A stretch of DNA of 30,206 nt from DAOTEJ01 sp035454085 (lineage in GTDB: Bacteria > Pseudomonadota > Gammaproteobacteria > Burkholderiales > Burkholderiaceae_F), in contig DAOTEJ010000027.1 in the NCBI GenBank assembly GCA_035454085.1, forward strand, positions 1 to 30,206. Reading direction: 5' to 3'. Each line of letters starts with the position of its first letter. Positions within the stretch are counted from its first letter, which is position 1. The notes under the pieces were generated by a model, which was not told where the DNA came from, searched no databases, and worked only from the letters and a program-made list of their open reading frames with translations. Positions 22,934 through 30,141 of the stretch are shown here, one piece after another. The translations under genes and the position numbers were made by a program.

Positions 22934-24232
22934 ATGTCGATCGCCACGCCTTTTCCCCCCGCCCTCGCCCCGACGGCCGTCCCGTGCGCCGACGCGAGCG
23001 CCTGCTCGCGGCAAAGCCTGCTCGTCCGCGGCTTGCGGCTCGCGGGCGCCCGTGCCCTCCGCGCCACGTTCGCCCGAGTCCTGCTTGCGGTGGCGCTGGC
23101 GCTCGCGGCGGGCACGGTGGCGGCGCAGCCCGCGCTCACGGCCCGCGCCTGGACCCTGCTCGACGTCAACAGCGGCACCCTGCTCGCCAGCCACCGCGCC
23201 GACGAGCCGCTCGAGCCCGCCTCGCTCGCCAAGCTGATGACGGCCTACCTGGTCTTCACCGCGCTGGCCGAAAAGCGCGTCGCGCCCAACGACCTGGTGC
23301 AGGTCTCGGCCGAGGCCTTCGCCGCGCCGGGCAAGGCGGGTTCGCGCATGTTCATCGAGCCCGGCAAGCCGGTCACGCTGGCCGAGCTCGTCACCGGCCT
23401 TGCGGTCGTGTCGGGCAACGACGCGGCGGTGGCGCTGGCCGAGCACGTGGCAGGCAGCGTGCCGGCCTTCGTGACGCGCATGAACAACGAGGCGGGGCGC
23501 CTGGGACTCAAGGGCACGCGCTTTGCCAACCCCACGGGGCTGGCCAATGCCCAGCAGTACACGACGGCGGCCGACATGGCGCGCCTGGCCGCGCGCCTGC
23601 TGGCCGACTTTCCGGAGCAGTCCAAGGTCTTCGCGCTCAAGGAGGCGGGCTACGGCGGCATCGTGCAGGCCAACCGCAACCGCCTGCTGTGGACCGACTC
23701 TTCGGTCGACGGGCTCAAGACCGGGCACCACGCCACCGCCGGCTGGAACCTGATCGCCACCGCCACCCGGCCGCAGGGCACGGGCGAGGCGCGCTTCCCG
23801 CGGCGCCTGATCGCGGTGGTGCTGGGCGCGCCCAGCGAGTCGGCGCGCGCGCAGGACGCGCTCGCCCTGCTCAACCACGGCTACGCGTCCTTCGACACGC
23901 TGCTGCTCTACCGCCGCGACCGCAGCCTGGGCACGCCCGAGGTCTGGAAGGGCGACCGCGCCACCGTGCCCATCGGCTTCGAGCGCGATGTCTTCGTCAC
24001 CGTGCCGCGCGGCGAACTGCAGCGCCTGGGCCAGGGGGCGCTGGCCAGCCAGGTCGAGCGCGTCGACCCGCTGGTGGCGCCGCTGCGCGCGGGCGAGCGG
24101 GTGGGCATGCTGCGCGTCACCCTGGCCGGCCGCACCGTGAGCGAGGTGCCCATCGTGGCGCTCGCCAACGTGGGGCCGGCGGGCTTCTTTGGCCGCGCGT
24201 ACGATGCGGTCCGTCTGATGCTGAGGAACTGA
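22934..24232 (+). CDS. dacA: D-alanyl-D-alanine carboxypeptidase (PBP5/6 type)
   Basis: A 432-residue low-molecular-weight penicillin-binding protein that trims the terminal D-Ala from peptidoglycan stem peptides in the periplasm. Active-site motifs are SLAK at 97-100 (nucleophile Ser 97), SGN at 160-162 and KTG at 262-264 (VDGLKTGHHATAGWNL). A PBP5-type C-terminal beta domain follows. The signal peptide core is at about 48-64 (VLLAVALALAAG, then VAAQPA), so the N-region is unusually long at nearly 45 residues. ATG 22934 is the only ATG in frame before the core, but a later non-ATG start (TTG 23033) is possible. It stands 2 bases before the aminotransferase gene, a known partner in this cluster. 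Confidence 0.93.
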   Translation: MSIATPFPPALAPTAVPCADASACSRQSLLVRGLRLAGARALRATFARVLLAVALALAAGTVAAQPALTARAWTLLDVNSGTLLASHRADEPLEPASLAKLMTAYLVFTALAEKRVAPNDLVQVSAEAFAAPGKAGSRMFIEPGKPVTLAELVTGLAVVSGNDAAVALAEHVAGSVPAFVTRMNNEAGRLGLKGTRFANPTGLANAQQYTTAADMARLAARLLADFPEQSKVFALKEAGYGGIVQANRNRLLWTDSSVDGLKTGHHATAGWNLIATATRPQGTGEARFPRRLIAVVLGAPSESARAQDALALLNHGYASFDTLLLYRRDRSLGTPEVWKGDRATVPIGFERDVFVTVPRGELQRLGQGALASQVERVDPLVAPLRAGERVGMLRVTLAGRTVSEVPIVALANVGPAGFFGRAYDAVRLMLRN

Positions 24233-24234
24233 CC

Positions 24235-25431
24235 ATGGAATGGAACGACGCTCCCTGCTACCTCAACGGCGAGTGGCTGCCGCTGGCCGAGGCGCGCATC
24301 CCGGTGCTCGACCGCGGCTTCATCTTCGGTGACGGGGTCTACGAGGTGATCCCCGTGGACACCGTCGACGGCATCCGCGCGCCTTTCCAGGCCGAGGAGC
24401 ACCTGGCGCGGCTCGGGCGCTCGCTCGCCGCGGTGCGCATCGACAACCCGCTCACACGCGCGCGCTGGCTGGCGCTGACCCAGCGGCTGATCGAGTCGGT
24501 GCCCTGGCCGCGCGCCTCGATCTACGTGCAGGTCACGCGCGGCGTGGCCAAGCGCGACCACGCCTTCCCGATCGGCGTCACGCCCACGGTGTTCGCCGTG
24601 GCGCAGCCCTGGCCGCCCATCCCCGCCGAGGCGCTCAGTGCCGGCGTGAGCGCGGTGACGCACGCCGACGAGCGCTGGCTGCATTGCGACATCAAGAGCG
24701 TCTCGCTGCTGGGCAACGTGCTGATGAAGCAGTTCGCGGTCGAGCATGACGCCACCGAGGCCATCCTGCTGCGCAACGGCTTCCTGACCGAGGCCTCGAG
24801 CTGCAACGTGTTCATCGTCAAGAAGGGCGTGATCACCGCGCCGCTGCGCAACCACCTGATCCTGCCCGGCATCACCTACGACGCGGTGCTGGCGATCGCC
24901 AACGCCCACGGCGCGCCCGCCGAGGTGCGTCCGGTGCCCGAGATCGAGCTGCGCGAGGCCGACGAGGTGTGGATCAGCTCCTCGGGCAAGGAGGTCATGC
25001 CGGTCACCACGCTCGACGGCGCGCCCGTGGGCACGGGCCAGCCCGGCCCGGTGTTCGCGCAGATGAAGGCCTGGTTCGACGAGGCCAAGCGGCTCGACGC
25101 CGCCAAGTGGCGCAGCACGATCGCGCAACTGCCCGCCCTCGACGCACCCGAGGAACCCGCGCCCGTGCCTGCGACCGAGTCGGTGATGAAGTTCCCCATG
25201 AGCTTCCCGATCAAGATCATGGGCCGGCGCCGCGACGACTACGCGCAGACCATCAGCGCGGTGGTGCGCAGTCACGCGCCCGACTTCGAGCCCGCCACAC
25301 TCGAGATGCGCCCCTCCAAGGACGGCAACTACCTCTCGCTCACCGCGACCATCAACGCCACCTCGCGCGAGCAGCTCGACGCGCTCTACCGCGAGCTCTC
25401 GTCGCACCCGATGGTGAAGATCGTCCTGTGA
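24235..25431 (+). CDS. D-amino acid aminotransferase fused in frame to YbeD (DUF493)
   Basis: A 398-residue frame with two parts. Residues 1-290 are a branched-chain/D-amino acid aminotransferase fold: LDRGFIFGDGVYEV at 25-38, the PLP lysine K154 in CDIKSVSLLGN, and the PLP-phosphate side TEASSCNVFIV and SSSGKEVMPVT. A Pro/Ala/Glu linker runs to about 317. Residues 318-398 match YbeD: FPMSFPIKIMGRR, MRPSKDGNYLSLTATI and LYRELSSHPMVKIVL. There is no stop between them. GTG 25165 inside the frame would give an 88-residue YbeD alone. The start ATG 24235 has AGGA at 24224-24227. Gene order dacA-aminotransferase-ybeD-lipB-lipA is the usual Burkholderiales one, normally with separate genes. The GTGA overlap (25428-25431) couples it to lipB. 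Confidence 0.9.
   Translation: MEWNDAPCYLNGEWLPLAEARIPVLDRGFIFGDGVYEVIPVDTVDGIRAPFQAEEHLARLGRSLAAVRIDNPLTRARWLALTQRLIESVPWPRASIYVQVTRGVAKRDHAFPIGVTPTVFAVAQPWPPIPAEALSAGVSAVTHADERWLHCDIKSVSLLGNVLMKQFAVEHDATEAILLRNGFLTEASSCNVFIVKKGVITAPLRNHLILPGITYDAVLAIANAHGAPAEVRPVPEIELREADEVWISSSGKEVMPVTTLDGAPVGTGQPGPVFAQMKAWFDEAKRLDAAKWRSTIAQLPALDAPEEPAPVPATESVMKFPMSFPIKIMGRRRDDYAQTISAVVRSHAPDFEPATLEMRPSKDGNYLSLTATINATSREQLDALYRELSSHPMVKIVL
25165..25431 (+). other. candidate internal start and separate YbeD product within the fused frame
   Basis: GTG 25165, in frame with the aminotransferase, is preceded by AGGAA at 25151-25155. From it the product would be 88 residues, close to the 87 of E. coli YbeD. An ATG at 25186 would give 81. 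If used, the cell makes YbeD both fused and free. YbeD is a small ferredoxin-fold protein of unclear role, always near lipoate genes in proteobacteria. Confidence 0.35.
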
Positions 25432-26069
25432 GCGGTCCGCGGCTGCAGTGGCTGGGCCGCGCCGACTACCTGCCGGTGTGGGAGGCGATGCGCGCGTTCA
25501 CCGCCGCGCGCGGCCCCGACACACCTGACGAGCTGTGGATCGTCGAGCACCCGCCGGTGTACACCCTGGGCCAGGCGGGCCGGCGCGAGCACCTGATCGC
25601 CCCCGGCGAGATCCCCGTCGTGCCCACCGACCGCGGCGGCCAGGTCACCTACCACGGCCCCGGCCAGGTGGTGGCCTACCCCCTGGTGGACCTGCGCCGC
25701 CTGGGCATCTACGTGAAGGAACTGGTGTTCCGCATCGAGCAGGCCACCGTCCAGACCCTGGCCGCGCTGGGCGCCGACGGCCGCCGCGTCAAGGGCGCGC
25801 CGGGCGTCTACGTGCCCTGGCCCGGCGGGGCCGGCGAGTTCGAGGGACTCGCCAAGATCGCGGCCCTGGGCATCAAGGTCACGCGAGGCTGCAGTTACCA
25901 TGGCGTCTCGCTCAACGTTGCCATGGACCTCGCGCCCTACTCACGCATCGACCCCTGCGGCTACGCCGGGCTGCGCAGCATCGACCTGGCCACGCTCGGC
26001 CTGGCGGTGACGCCGCAGCAGGCCGCCGAAGTGCTGGCCGAACGCCTGGGCACCCATCTGTCTTCGTGA
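25428..26069 (+). CDS. lipB: octanoyl-[acyl-carrier-protein]:protein octanoyltransferase
   Basis: A 213-residue LipB that moves octanoyl groups from acyl-ACP to lipoyl domains of E2 and GcvH proteins. Visible are RGGQVTYHGPGQ at 69-80, the catalytic Lys K143 in LAKIAALGIK and the catalytic Cys C177 in IDPCGYAG. Their 34-residue spacing equals that in E. coli LipB (K135/C169). GCSYHGVSLNVAMDL lies between them. The start is GTG 25428, overlapping the YbeD stop; the stop overlaps the next GTG (26066-26069), so the run is translationally coupled. Confidence 0.96.
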   Translation: MSGPRLQWLGRADYLPVWEAMRAFTAARGPDTPDELWIVEHPPVYTLGQAGRREHLIAPGEIPVVPTDRGGQVTYHGPGQVVAYPLVDLRRLGIYVKELVFRIEQATVQTLAALGADGRRVKGAPGVYVPWPGGAGEFEGLAKIAALGIKVTRGCSYHGVSLNVAMDLAPYSRIDPCGYAGLRSIDLATLGLAVTPQQAAEVLAERLGTHLSS

Positions 26070-27022
26070 ATTCCGTCGCCCCCTCCCCCGCCGCGCTCGA
26101 CATCGCCCCCGGCTCCGCCGCGGCCTGGGCCGTGGCCCTGCGCCCCAAGACCTTCTGGATCGCCATCACGCCCGTGCTGGTGGGCACCGCGCTGGCGCTC
26201 GCCGAGACCGGCCGCTTCGAGCTCTGGGTGGCGCTGGCCACGCTCGCGGGCTCGGTGCTCATGCAGGTGATCACCAACCTGCAAAACGACGTGGGCTACA
26301 CCGTGCGCGGCGCCGAGCGGGTCTCGCGCACCGGCCTGCCGCGCGCCACCGCGCGGGGCTGGATCACGGTGCGCCAGGCGCGCGGCGCCATGCTGCTCGC
26401 GGCCGGGGTGGCAATGCTCATCGGCCTGCCCCTGATCGCGCGCGGCGGCTGGCCGGTGCTGGTGATCGGCCTGTCCTCGATGATCGCCGCCTACTCGTAC
26501 ATGGGCGGGCCGCGGCCGATCGCCTACACGCCGCTGGGCGAGCTCATGGTGCTGGTGTTCTTCGGCCTGGTGGCAGTGGGCGGCACCTACTACCTCCAGG
26601 CGGGCCAGTTGTCGTGGATCGCGTTGGCCGGCGGCGGCGCGCTGGGCCTGCTGGCCGCGGCGGTGCTGGCGGTCAACAACTACCGCGACCGCGCCCACGA
26701 CGCCGAGGTCGGCCGCCGCACCCTGGCGGTGGTGATGGGCACGCACGGCTTCGAGCGTCTGTACGCGCTGATGATGCTGGCGCCCTTCGCGGTGGTGGTG
26801 CTGCTGGCCGTCAGTTCCAGCGCGCGCCTGCCGCTGCTCATCAGCATCACCGTGCTGCCCGCCGCGCTGGGCCTGGTGCGCCTGCTGCCGCGCACCCAGG
26901 GCGCGGCCTTCAACGGGCTGCTGTTCTCCACCGTCAAGCTCGAACTCGTGTTCGGCGTGCTGCTCACTCTCGGCGCGCTGGTGCAGGCGGCGGTGGCGCG
27001 CGGCCTGCCGCTGGCGGGTTAG
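26066..27022 (+). CDS. menA: MenA-type UbiA-family prenyltransferase
   Basis: A 318-residue polytopic UbiA-superfamily prenyltransferase. The first polar motif is NLQNDVGYTVRG (N71 to D75) followed by RTGLPRATARG. The second is NNYRDRAHDAEVGRRTLAV from 204 (D208, D212), the pattern typical of MenA, which prenylates 1,4-dihydroxy-2-naphthoate in menaquinone synthesis, rather than UbiA. About eight to nine membrane helices are visible. The C-terminal LLFSTVKLELVFGVLLTLGAL also fits MenA. The start is GTG 26066, overlapping the lipB stop by 4 bases. Its place between lipB and lipA is unusual. A related quinone or other aromatic acceptor is possible since no other men gene is in view. Confidence 0.8.
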   Translation: MNSVAPSPAALDIAPGSAAAWAVALRPKTFWIAITPVLVGTALALAETGRFELWVALATLAGSVLMQVITNLQNDVGYTVRGAERVSRTGLPRATARGWITVRQARGAMLLAAGVAMLIGLPLIARGGWPVLVIGLSSMIAAYSYMGGPRPIAYTPLGELMVLVFFGLVAVGGTYYLQAGQLSWIALAGGGALGLLAAAVLAVNNYRDRAHDAEVGRRTLAVVMGTHGFERLYALMMLAPFAVVVLLAVSSSARLPLLISITVLPAALGLVRLLPRTQGAAFNGLLFSTVKLELVFGVLLTLGALVQAAVARGLPLAG

Positions 27023-27057
27023 CGACAACCCGCGCCCGGCGCGCGCGGGGCCGCCGG

Positions 27058-27063
27058 TAAAAT
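27058..27063 (+). promoter_or_regulatory. -10-like TAAAAT upstream of lipA
   Basis: TAAAAT stands 38 bases before ATG 27102 in the 79-bp gap between menA and lipA. It is the only A/T-rich hexamer there and could give lipA its own promoter. A -35 at 16-18 bases upstream is not recognisable (all G/C). Confidence 0.35.
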
Positions 27064-27101
27064 CGGCCATCCCCGCCCGCCCGCCGCCCTCCGGCGACCC
27101 C

Positions 27102-28070
27102 ATGGACTCCGACGCCCCCAGCCCCGCCTACGACGCCCGCGCCAAGCAAAAGGGCGAGTCCAAGACCGCGCGCATCCCCATCAAGGTGGTGCCGGCCGAG
27201 GTGCTCAAGAAGCCCGAGTGGATCCGCGTCAAGGCGGGCTCGCCCAGCACGCGCTTCTACGAGATCAAGAACATCCTGCGCAGCCAGAAGCTGGTCACGG
27301 TGTGCGAGGAAGCGAGCTGCCCGAACATCGGCGAGTGCTTCGGCAAGGGCACGGCGACCTTCATGATCATGGGCGACAAGTGCACCCGCCGCTGCCCCTT
27401 CTGCGACGTGGGTCACGGCCGCCCCGACCCGCTCGACACCGAGGAGCCGCGCAAGCTGGCCGAGACCATCGCCGCGCTCAAGCTGCGCTACGTGGTGATC
27501 ACCAGCGTCGACCGCGACGACCTGCGCGACGGCGGCGCGCAGCACTTCGTGGACTGCATCCGCACGGTGCGCGAGCGCTCGCCCGACACGCAGATCGAGG
27601 TGCTGGTGCCCGACTTCCGCGGCCGCCTGGACCGCGCCCTGGCCATCCTGGAAGCCTGCCCGCCCGACGTGATGAACCACAACCTCGAGACCGTGCCGCG
27701 CCTGTACAAGGAAGCGCGGCCGGGATCGGACTACGCGCATTCGCTCAAGCTGCTGCAGCAGTTCAAGCACAAGGTGCCGGGCGTGCCCACCAAGAGCGGC
27801 CTGATGGTGGGCCTGGGCGAGACCGACGACGAGATCCTGGCCGTGATGCGCGACCTGCGCGCGCACGAGGTCGACATGCTCACCATCGGCCAGTACCTCG
27901 CGCCCACCAACCACCACCTGCCGGTGCGCCGCTACGTCCACCCCGACGTGTTCAGGATGTTCGAGCGCGAGGCCGCGGCGATGGGCTTTTCACACTGCGC
28001 CAGCGGCGCCCTGGTGCGCAGCAGCTACCACGCCGACCAGCAGGCGCACGCCGCCGGCGTGCTGGCTTAG
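27102..28070 (+). CDS. lipA: lipoyl synthase
   Basis: A 322-residue radical SAM enzyme that inserts two sulfurs into octanoyl groups on lipoyl domains. The auxiliary cluster motif CEEASCPNIGEC is at C68, C73 and C79. The radical SAM motif CTRRCPFC is at C94, C98 and C101. The C-terminal LVRSSYHAD carries the conserved Arg-x-Ser unit that ligates the auxiliary cluster. Length is typical. The start ATG 27102 is the obvious one; a -10-like TAAAAT lies upstream. It acts directly after LipB. Confidence 0.97.
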   Translation: MDSDAPSPAYDARAKQKGESKTARIPIKVVPAEVLKKPEWIRVKAGSPSTRFYEIKNILRSQKLVTVCEEASCPNIGECFGKGTATFMIMGDKCTRRCPFCDVGHGRPDPLDTEEPRKLAETIAALKLRYVVITSVDRDDLRDGGAQHFVDCIRTVRERSPDTQIEVLVPDFRGRLDRALAILEACPPDVMNHNLETVPRLYKEARPGSDYAHSLKLLQQFKHKVPGVPTKSGLMVGLGETDDEILAVMRDLRAHEVDMLTIGQYLAPTNHHLPVRRYVHPDVFRMFEREAAAMGFSHCASGALVRSSYHADQQAHAAGVLA

Positions 28071-28083
28071 TCACGCGGGCGCC

Positions 28084-28320
28084 TCACTCCAGCCGATAGG
28101 CTGAGTGACACGCGACGCAGGTCGCGGTGAGCTCGGCAAGACCGGCCATCGGCGACATGCCGAGCCGCCGCTCGGCCGGGGCGGCCGCCTCGTCGAACCG
28201 TGCTTCGGCCAGCGCCTGCTGGATCTGCTGAACCGCGAGCAGGATCGCGGATTCTCGCCCAAGCGATCACGCCGCGACTGTCAGGCGCATCACCGGCTGC
28301 GCGGGGCTAGCGGCGGACAC
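28084..28320 (-). pseudogene. c-type cytochrome fragment broken by an in-frame stop
   Basis: Minus-strand reading ends with LTATCVACHSAYRLE and a TGA at 28084-28086. CVACH followed by xxYR is the C-terminal haem-binding end typical of small cytochrome c/c'-like proteins. The frame is open back to 28266, where a TGA at 28267-28269 interrupts it. Upstream of that stop the same frame continues coding-like to a GTG at 28320 (ending PVMRLTVAA). A Trp codon one base different from that TGA would restore a frame of 78 residues. No signal peptide is visible, so the gene is decayed, trimmed, or carries a sequencing error. It is not a complete gene as read. Confidence 0.6.
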
Positions 28321-28341
28321 GGCGCGTAGACTGGACCGATC

Positions 28342-29184
28342 ATGGTCCCTCCAGGTTCGCCGCGACCAAGCTCGCGGCCGCCTCCATCCCGCCCGGCCGC
28401 GGCGCGCTCCCAATGCACCACCTGCGGGCCTGCGGCGCACGGCCCCGTGCGGACCCTCTGCACCAGCCCGGACGCAGTGCGCCGGGTGTTGGTGGTCGAT
28501 GCCTCGCCCCTGAGCCGCGCGGGCATCGTCGCGCTCGTGCAGCGCATTCGGGGCAGCGTCGTCGTCGGGGAAGCCGACAGTGTGGCCACGGCGCGCGCCG
28601 CCCTGCAGGAGATCGAAGAGCCCGACCTCGTGGTCCTCGGGCTAGAACATGCCGGCGACGCTGCGCTATCCGACCTCGACCTCCTGCGCGCCGGTCACCC
28701 GGGCCGACGCGTCGCCTTGCTCGTGCCCGCCGTCTCGACGCGCTGGCTGCGCCAGGCGCTGGGGCACGGCGCGCTGGCGTACCTCTCGAAGCAGTGCTCG
28801 CTGGCGGCGCTGGAAGCCAAGCTCGCGGCCGCGCTCGAGGGCCGGCGCGCCACCTGCGATCCGCACCGCCCGACCTCGCCCGCCCCCACACCCGCGCCGC
28901 GCGCGCGCATGCGCGCCGCTGCGCCGGGCGTGGCGCTGTGCGCCGGTGCGCCGGGCGTGGCGCCGTGCGAGCCCGAGGCACTCACTCTGCGCGAACGCGA
29001 AGTGCTGGAACTCGTCGGCCAGGGCTGCTCCAACCAGGAGATCGCCGCTCGCCTCGGGCTGGCGACGGGGACGGTCAAGGTCCACTTGAAGAACATCTTC
29101 CGCAAGCTCGGGCTGCGCTCGCGGGTCGATGCTGCGCTGTGGACGGTTGGCCGCGGAGCCGAAGGCACTGGCGCCGCGCCTTAG
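28342..29184 (+). CDS. LuxR/NarL-type response regulator with degenerate receiver domain
   Basis: A 280-residue frame. The receiver part begins at RRVLVVDASPLSRAG (about residue 47, D53). The site normally holding the phosphoacceptor Asp reads DLVVLGLEHAG, with Gly at 100. The conserved Lys is kept (K150, AYLSKQ). A Pro/Ala linker with a 9-residue repeat (APGVALCAG, APGVAPCEP) follows. The C-terminus from 214 is a full LuxR helix-turn-helix (LTLREREVLELVGQGCSNQE, ATGTVKVHLKNIFRKLG). The first 45 residues are low-complexity, so the true start may be GTG 28447 or GTG 28477 rather than ATG 28342. No histidine kinase is adjacent. DNA binding is likely; phosphorylation control is doubtful. Confidence 0.75.
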   Translation: MVPPGSPRPSSRPPPSRPAAARSQCTTCGPAAHGPVRTLCTSPDAVRRVLVVDASPLSRAGIVALVQRIRGSVVVGEADSVATARAALQEIEEPDLVVLGLEHAGDAALSDLDLLRAGHPGRRVALLVPAVSTRWLRQALGHGALAYLSKQCSLAALEAKLAAALEGRRATCDPHRPTSPAPTPAPRARMRAAAPGVALCAGAPGVAPCEPEALTLREREVLELVGQGCSNQEIAARLGLATGTVKVHLKNIFRKLGLRSRVDAALWTVGRGAEGTGAAP

Positions 29185-29303
29185 GGGCGACCCGCCAGGC
29201 CCCCCAGGCACCCAGTCCCAAAGCTGTGCTGTGCGCCGCGCCACAGACGGCCAGCGCCTGGCCGGAGCATGCTGCTGGTCAGCCTTGTTGCTCAGGAGTC
29301 GCC

Positions 29304-29543
29304 GTGCAGCCCGCCCGCCGCTTTCACCTGGTCTTCTCGCTCCTGATGGGCGCGATGATGATCTCGCTGATGACCTTCGTGATCACCGCCGTGAACATCG
29401 GCTTCGCGGACCGCTTCGTCGCCCATTGGACGCGCGCCTTCCTGATCGCCTACCTGGTGGGCGTGCCGGTCATCTTCTTCCTGGCGCCAGTGGCCAGAAA
29501 GCTCACGGCAAGGCTGCTGGGCGTGCCTCTGCCGCAGCACTAG
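29304..29543 (+). CDS. DUF2798-like small membrane protein
   Basis: A 79-residue protein with two membrane helices, at about residues 8-31 (LVFSLLMGAMMISLMTFVIT) and 44-62 (AFLIAYLVGVPVIFFLAPVA), and a basic C-terminal tail. Size and pattern (RFHLVFSLLMG, HWTRAFLIAY, PVARKLTARLLG) match the DUF2798 family, whose function is unknown. The start is GTG 29304, set by AGGAG at 29294-29298. It stands about 120 bases after the regulator gene and converges with the DUF6789-like gene. Confidence 0.8.
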   Translation: MQPARRFHLVFSLLMGAMMISLMTFVITAVNIGFADRFVAHWTRAFLIAYLVGVPVIFFLAPVARKLTARLLGVPLPQH

Positions 29544-29550
29544 CCCCGCG

Positions 29551-30012
29551 CTAGCCGGGCATCACGTCGGCGCGCGCCGCGCCGCCTTGGCTCTTGGCGT
29601 AGACCACGCCGAGCACGATGCCGTAGATCAGGTGCAGCATCAGCGTGGCCATCATCGCCATCACGCCCAGCTTCATGGCAAACAGGCCGTGGCCGGCCAG
29701 CGGCATGAACAGCACCATCATCGCCAGCCAGGCCAGCACGCCGAACACCGCGCCCTTCACCACCGCGCCGCCGGGCAGCGCGCTCTGGAGGATCGAATAC
29801 AGGATGCCCCAGGCCACCGTGCCGATCGCGAAGTGCCCCACCCAGCCCGCGATCATCGGCAACTGCTGGCCGGTGGCGGCGTCGGCCAGGTGCACGATGT
29901 CGCCGATCGGGTTCACCTCGGGCATCAGCCCCATCGCGTGCTTCATCATCATCAGCACCGAGAGCACGACGGTGGCTGCGAAACCTGCGGTCAGACCAGA
30001 CTTGATGCTCAT
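29551..30012 (-). CDS. DUF6789-like polytopic membrane protein
   Basis: A 153-residue protein with four membrane helices (about 7-27, 56-76, 86-107 and 115-138). It is rich in Met and His, for example LMMMKHAMGLMP, WVGHFAIGTVAWG and MLHLIYGIVLGVVYA. The pattern resembles a small family often labelled DUF6789; its role is not known to me. The Met/His content could suit metal binding, which is only a guess. The start ATG 30012 has AGGAGG 5 bases upstream on the minus strand. Its stop lies 7 bp from that of the DUF2798-like gene. Confidence 0.75.
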   Translation of the reverse strand: MSIKSGLTAGFAATVVLSVLMMMKHAMGLMPEVNPIGDIVHLADAATGQQLPMIAGWVGHFAIGTVAWGILYSILQSALPGGAVVKGAVFGVLAWLAMMVLFMPLAGHGLFAMKLGVMAMMATLMLHLIYGIVLGVVYAKSQGGAARADVMPG

Positions 30013-30141
30013 GGAGCCTCCTGGGCAAGCGCGGCGGTGGCTACGCGCGGCGGCCGCGGGTGTGCGGGCGCGGCGATCATGCGTGCGGCCCGTGGCACGC
30101 CACAAGCGCGGCAACTTCCAGCGTGGGTCAGCGACCGCGGC

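Noticed and set aside
28071..28329. Three short open frames (63-74 codons) around the cytochrome remnant on both strands
   Set aside because: Their products are Arg/Pro/Ser-rich and unlike proteins. The only frame with a motif is the broken one containing CVACH.
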